Part shown: positions 60,306-64,000 of the stretch, piece after piece
Layout of the letters: each line of letters begins with the position of its first letter
Numbering within the stretch: position 1 is the stretch's first letter
Source of the DNA: Leptospiraceae bacterium
GTDB taxonomy: Bacteria > Spirochaetota > Leptospiria > Leptospirales > Leptospiraceae
Direction: 5' to 3'
DNA length: 64,000 nucleotides
Assembly: GCA_016708435.1 (NCBI GenBank)
Contig: JADJFV010000007.1
Span: forward strand, 1-64,000
The notes under the pieces: generated by a model
Databases searched by the model: none
The model's input: only the letters and a program-made list of their open reading frames with translations
What the model was told of the DNA's origin: nothing
Translations under genes and position numbers: made by a program

Positions 60306-61604
60306 ATGGAATACGAAATTTACAAAAAAAGAATAAAGAAAGTTCAATCCCAACTAAAAGACGGCGAGACATTACTCTTGTTTGCCGCTACTCACCTCAT
60401 ACGTAACCGCGATGTAGAATATAAATTCAGACAGGACTCCGATTTTTTTTATTTAACTGGAATCACTGAGCCAGATGCAATTTTAGTTTTGAAAAAAAAT
60501 TATTCTTCTCTTTTCGTATTACCAAAGGACAAAGACAAAGAAATCTGGACAGGGATCCGAATAGGAAAGAAGGAAGCAAAAAGAATCCTCTCCCTAGACG
60601 AATCATTTGAAACAACCCAATGGAACGACAAATCAGTTGAACTTCTTACCAATACTTTTACTCTATTCCATTTCTTTGGAAAGGATAAAGAGCGAGATAG
60701 CGGCATAATAGCAGTATGCGATCATCTAAACAAGCGCTCTAGAATCGGACAATACGGACCTCATCGAATTGAAATTCCAGATTTTCTACATGAAATGCGC
60801 ATGATTAAATCAAAAGAAGAAATTCAATCCATCGAAGAATCTGTTAAGATTACAATGGAAGGTCATCTCGCTCTCTTTCAAGAAACAAAGCCCGGTATGT
60901 ATGAATATGAACTCGAAGCAATTCTAGAAAGAGAATATTTAAAACGAGGAGCCTGGGGTGGCGGATACGGTCATATAGTCGCAACGGGTGCGAATGCGAC
61001 TATCCTACATTATACTTTTAATAATTGCAAAATCAAAAAAGGGGATCTACTCCTAATTGACAGTGGAGCGGAAAAGAATTATTACACAGCGGATGTAACA
61101 AGAGTCTATCCCGCCGATAAAAAATTCACAGCCGCACAGCGCGATGTCTACGAAGTTGTTTTAGATGCACAAAAAAGAGCTATCACGAATACAATCGCGG
61201 GCAAACAATTCTTATCCGTTCACGAAGAAACAGTTCGAGATCTTTGCATTGGGTTAAAATATTTAAAACTAATTAAAGGCTCTGTTGAATCAGTAATGGA
61301 AAAAGGAGACTATAAAAAATTCTATATGCACAAAACAGGTCACTGGCTTGGAATGGATGTGCATGATGTCGGCAAATACTTTCAAAATGGAGAAAGCCGC
61401 AAATTAGTAGATGGAATGGTTACAACCGTTGAGCCCGGACTTTATTTTGATCCAAGCGATAAGTCTATTCCAAAGCATTTTCGTGGTATAGGAATTCGTA
61501 TCGAAGACGATATTTTAGTCAACGGGAAAAAACCGATTAACCTCACCTCTTCTATTCCAAAAGAGGTAGAAGAAATTGAAGCCATTAGACAAACTGCATT
61601 TTAG
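60306..61604 (+). CDS. pepP: Xaa-Pro aminopeptidase (aminopeptidase P)
   Basis: A 432-residue M24B metallopeptidase that removes an N-terminal residue before proline. The N-terminal domain carries YKFRQDSDFFYLTGITEPDA, typical of aminopeptidase P. The metal site is complete: LLLIDSGAEKNYYTADVTR (two aspartates), HKTGHWLGMDVHDVG (histidines), VTTVEPGLYF (glutamate) and RIEDDILV (glutamate). Length is normal. It is cytoplasmic, with no signal peptide. It is divergent from the leuA leader; the 79 bp between 60226 and 60306 must hold both promoters. Peptide recycling and leucine supply could be linked, which is inference. Confidence 0.93.
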   Translation: MEYEIYKKRIKKVQSQLKDGETLLLFAATHLIRNRDVEYKFRQDSDFFYLTGITEPDAILVLKKNYSSLFVLPKDKDKEIWTGIRIGKKEAKRILSLDESFETTQWNDKSVELLTNTFTLFHFFGKDKERDSGIIAVCDHLNKRSRIGQYGPHRIEIPDFLHEMRMIKSKEEIQSIEESVKITMEGHLALFQETKPGMYEYELEAILEREYLKRGAWGGGYGHIVATGANATILHYTFNNCKIKKGDLLLIDSGAEKNYYTADVTRVYPADKKFTAAQRDVYEVVLDAQKRAITNTIAGKQFLSVHEETVRDLCIGLKYLKLIKGSVESVMEKGDYKKFYMHKTGHWLGMDVHDVGKYFQNGESRKLVDGMVTTVEPGLYFDPSDKSIPKHFRGIGIRIEDDILVNGKKPINLTSSIPKEVEEIEAIRQTAF

Positions 61605-61607
61605 CAT

Positions 61608-62912
61608 TCAATCCCAAGGGGTAACAATGATTTCCCGCTGTTCTTTCATCCAATTCACGGTTTCATTGAATCTATCATCATAAGAAAAACTATTATGGTT
61701 TTGTTTTCTTTTAGAAGGCGAACCAAATTGACTCAGTGTTTCTTTTTCTAAGAGATATGCTTCAATGGAACTCCAGATAAATTCTAAGAATCGCTTATGG
61801 TAAATACATTTTATCCGAATTCGATTGAACCCGCCACGACAAATTCTCTGAATGTCTTCTAAACAATCTAATGCAACACGAATTCTTTCTGGAATTTCAA
61901 AGTAATTCTTATTTAAAATCTCATCCTCTACCAGTTTTTGTAGGTAAAGAAAATTATAATATCTATGGCAAACCCGATAGAGCAATTCATGTTCTTGAAT
62001 CGGCTTCATTTGATTTAAGATTTCAGCAGATTGCATCAGGAATAATGTGCGTTTGTCGCTAAATAGTGAATGGTAACTTCCTTCATAGTCACTCATACTT
62101 TTATTTCCTGCATAGTATAAATCTAAGAGTCGAACCGTTTTTCGTAAGTTTGAATCCTTTTCTTTTTTTTCAGAGGTTAATTCCTTTAATTCTCTAATGC
62201 ACTCTTCTACTTTCACAAAGGATATTTCTCGAATTTTCTCTTTTAAGCTTGCCTCAATCTTAGATAATTCTGTTCTATGCCCTAAAGCACAAAGCCAGGA
62301 ATAATATGTTAAATAAAAGACAGATCGATATACCCTTTCGTAAATATTCAGCCTATTATCAATTTTTGTATACAGTTCCTGATAATTTTTTTTAATCAGA
62401 TTTAAATTTGAATTCGGGCATAAAATAAGATGAATGTTTTTAATTGCATGTGCAATTGGTAAATCTACATTTACCTCTTCCTTTTGAAAATAATCTAACA
62501 CATTATTTTTTTCATCGACTTCCGTCTTCTTAATTTCATAGAGTCTTATCCACTTGTCCCAATATGGTTGCTTTTTCTTTTCTTTCAATACTTCCAACTT
62601 CATTTTAATCAAGCTTTCTTTACTATCCTGGTCTCTATAAAATGGAAGTAGCATGGAAAAATAATCTACATAAATTGAATCTGAATGAAGTATATAACGA
62701 ATTGCCTCTACATAATTTGCAGGAATTCGTTTTTGACTCATTTCTTTTTTCACAGATGAATCTGAATTCCCAATTAGGACACTAAGCAGCAAATATGTTT
62801 TTTCTTTATTTATTCCAAATTTGGAAGTCGATTCAAATAGAATATTCGCATACTGCTTGTAATTCGCTTCTTGTAATCCCATGCGGGCATTTGATTTACT
62901 TTTCATTTCCAC
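61608..62912 (-). CDS. Helical protein of unknown function
   Basis: A 434-residue soluble protein, strongly helical and charged, with many aromatic residues and no signal peptide or domain I can name. It starts MEMKSKSNARMGLQEANYKQ; an ATG at 62912 is preceded by AGGAGTGG at normal spacing. It is convergent with pepP (3-bp gap). The pattern resembles large hypothetical proteins common in Leptospira. Codon use and composition match the neighbours, so I treat it as real. Confidence 0.6.
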   Translation of the reverse strand: MEMKSKSNARMGLQEANYKQYANILFESTSKFGINKEKTYLLLSVLIGNSDSSVKKEMSQKRIPANYVEAIRYILHSDSIYVDYFSMLLPFYRDQDSKESLIKMKLEVLKEKKKQPYWDKWIRLYEIKKTEVDEKNNVLDYFQKEEVNVDLPIAHAIKNIHLILCPNSNLNLIKKNYQELYTKIDNRLNIYERVYRSVFYLTYYSWLCALGHRTELSKIEASLKEKIREISFVKVEECIRELKELTSEKKEKDSNLRKTVRLLDLYYAGNKSMSDYEGSYHSLFSDKRTLFLMQSAEILNQMKPIQEHELLYRVCHRYYNFLYLQKLVEDEILNKNYFEIPERIRVALDCLEDIQRICRGGFNRIRIKCIYHKRFLEFIWSSIEAYLLEKETLSQFGSPSKRKQNHNSFSYDDRFNETVNWMKEQREIIVTPWD

Positions 62913-63060
62913 TCCTATTAAAATTTTTTTTAATTTGAAAAATTATGGGGTACATTCTATACCCTTTTTATATTCCAACAGAGCCTGCAAATCTCTCTTT
63001 AGTAATTTACAATTGAATTCCTACTGCAAATACTCAACCAAAAAAGTTTAGGAGAGTCTT

Positions 63061-63465
63061 ATGAAAATAAAACAAATTACAGTTGTAATGTTACTAATTG
63101 TAAATTTATTTCTAATTGAATGTAGCACACGTGTTGGAGATTTCACAGTAATTTCTACTCGAAACTCAAACGTGAAAAATTGGAAGAGAGCACCGGAGCG
63201 AGTAGAAGGATATAGTTGCAGTTGGTGGTTATTGTTCTTCCCAATAAAAAAATGGGACATGAAAGATGCAATAGAAGATGCCATCGACACATCTAACAAT
63301 GCCACAAAAGCAAAAGGTATACAATCGGAATCTTTACTCGATGTAAAACTGACGACTTCTTGGTTTTCAATTTTGTTCGTAACAAGATCATGCCTCTACG
63401 CAGAGGGAACACCTTCAGATAGTTGGTATAAAACGGAAGAAAGAGAAGATCAAATTAAGAAATGA
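63061..63465 (+). CDS. Small lipoprotein
   Basis: A 134-residue protein with a lipoprotein signal (VMLLIVNLFLIECSTRVG, cysteine about residue 21). The mature part begins with a beta-rich segment (GDFTVISTRNSNV) and includes YSCSWWLLFFPIKKW and a predicted helix DAIEDAIDTSNNATKAK. This arrangement resembles small TRL-like lipoproteins, but I am not certain. The ribosome site AGGAGAG precedes the ATG. The DUF4476 gene follows 20 bp downstream, probably in the same transcript. Confidence 0.7.
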   Translation: MKIKQITVVMLLIVNLFLIECSTRVGDFTVISTRNSNVKNWKRAPERVEGYSCSWWLLFFPIKKWDMKDAIEDAIDTSNNATKAKGIQSESLLDVKLTTSWFSILFVTRSCLYAEGTPSDSWYKTEEREDQIKK

Positions 63466-63485
63466 ACAATATAGGAGAATATACT

Positions 63486-64000
63486 GTGAAAACAATTATT
63501 TTAATCTTAACATTCACATTCATAACAGTGAATAGTTATGCGCAAGCAAAAAGACAAGGAATGGACTATCAAGCATTCTCTTCTTTAAAAGAGAATATGA
63601 AAAGTTCTATAGATTCATATAAGATAGATATGCTAAACGATTTAAATTCCGAAACCTACACTTGTCAACAAGTGAAGGAAATCTTAGATTTAATGAGCAT
63701 AGGAAGTTATCGGGTCGATGCTTTTAAGATACTTTCTACAAAAATTGAAGACTCTGAAAATAAAAGTGTCATCATGTCGTCTTTTCAAAATGATATCGCA
63801 AGTTATAAATCGGATGCTTATAAAATTTATAACTCTATCAAGGTAACAAAGAAAAAAGAAGTCATCGAGGATACAAATGCTTCCTTATCAGGAAAAGTTG
63901 CCTTGATAAAAAAAACAAGTCATTGTGCAAACGATGAAAAAACTTTTACAATGGATGATAAGGTTATATTTTCCTTTAGTGCAAATAAAGCAGTAGAAGC
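63486..64000 (+). CDS. DUF4476-domain exported protein, cut by window edge
   Basis: The GTG start at 63486 follows TAGGAGAA. The first 20 residues are a signal peptide (TIILILTFTFITVNSYAQA). The region YQAFSSLKENMKSSID through CQQVKEILDLMSIGSYRVDA and MSSFQNDIASYKSDAYKIY has the repeated helical pattern of DUF4476, a domain of unknown function in exported proteins. The frame is open to the window edge (171 complete codons), so the C-terminal part is missing. It shares a transcript with the upstream small lipoprotein. Confidence 0.75.
   Translation, partial: MKTIILILTFTFITVNSYAQAKRQGMDYQAFSSLKENMKSSIDSYKIDMLNDLNSETYTCQQVKEILDLMSIGSYRVDAFKILSTKIEDSENKSVIMSSFQNDIASYKSDAYKIYNSIKVTKKKEVIEDTNASLSGKVALIKKTSHCANDEKTFTMDDKVIFSFSANKAVE

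Overview
The window looks like chromosome from a low-GC spirochaete of the Leptospira group. The clues are a DUF1564-type protein (17139-17639), two DUF1554-type modules (50547-52626), signalling genes packed densely with PAS, HDOD, GGDEF/EAL and class III cyclase domains, and lipoproteins with loose spirochaetal lipoboxes. I saw no rRNA, tRNA, CRISPR array, prophage or intact insertion sequence. The species is not determined.

Layout: 1-3621 holds an RND pump (cut by the left edge) divergent from a MarR regulator. 3614-7729 holds an exported protein, an APP1-type phosphatase and a decayed zone with a broken VapBC toxin-antitoxin pair and another gene remnant. 7772-13356 is signalling (REC-HDOD protein, exported propeller-like protein, REC-PAS-PAS histidine kinase). 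13349-16842 is a minus-strand cluster of a family B DNA polymerase with an eroded exonuclease site, a small frameshifted gene and a RecA-fold-like protein without clear nucleotide-binding motifs; this resembles in outline a mutasome and is the best candidate for a little-described system. 17139-25837 holds DUF1564, a 7TM receptor cyclase, an ornithine decarboxylase-type enzyme, a glycosyltransferase, a REC-GGDEF-EAL protein, an epimerase and a Uma2 nuclease. 26352-31436 is a tight plus-strand run: rpmB, nth, thioesterase, release-factor-like protein, purL, TPR lipoprotein. 31593-44756 holds a second receptor cyclase, pdxJ, a patatin, an ABC-F protein, an MFS transporter, a glutamine amidotransferase, an SGNH/MBOAT acetylation pair and a pseudouridine synthase with a long arginine-rich repeat. 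44861-56629 holds lipA, a FecR-domain protein, exported proteins, a thioredoxin/NHL protein, the duplicated DUF1554 locus, an Lgt-like protein with PAP2, a YghO-like acyltransferase and a queuosine precursor transporter. 56742-64000 holds a REC-PAS-ATPase regulator, leuA with a leucine-rich leader peptide and attenuator, an aminopeptidase P, and exported proteins up to a DUF4476 protein cut by the right edge.

The most striking non-genic feature is a set of short interspersed repeats at gene boundaries. R1 (about 27 bp, CTCTGTG..CTGTGGCAA), R2 (CTTCGTGCTCTTCGTGGTAA), R3 (ATCGGTGTTCATCGGTGGTA) and R5 (a 100-205 bp inverted-repeat element ending in TGTCACCTCGAAC / GTTCGAGGTGACA) repeatedly run into reading frames. 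They supply a signal-peptide core (4549-4578), start codons (26770, 48837), C-terminal tails (37785, 40118) and the tail of a broken gene (15871). All statements about families rest on motif reading; no database search was possible.
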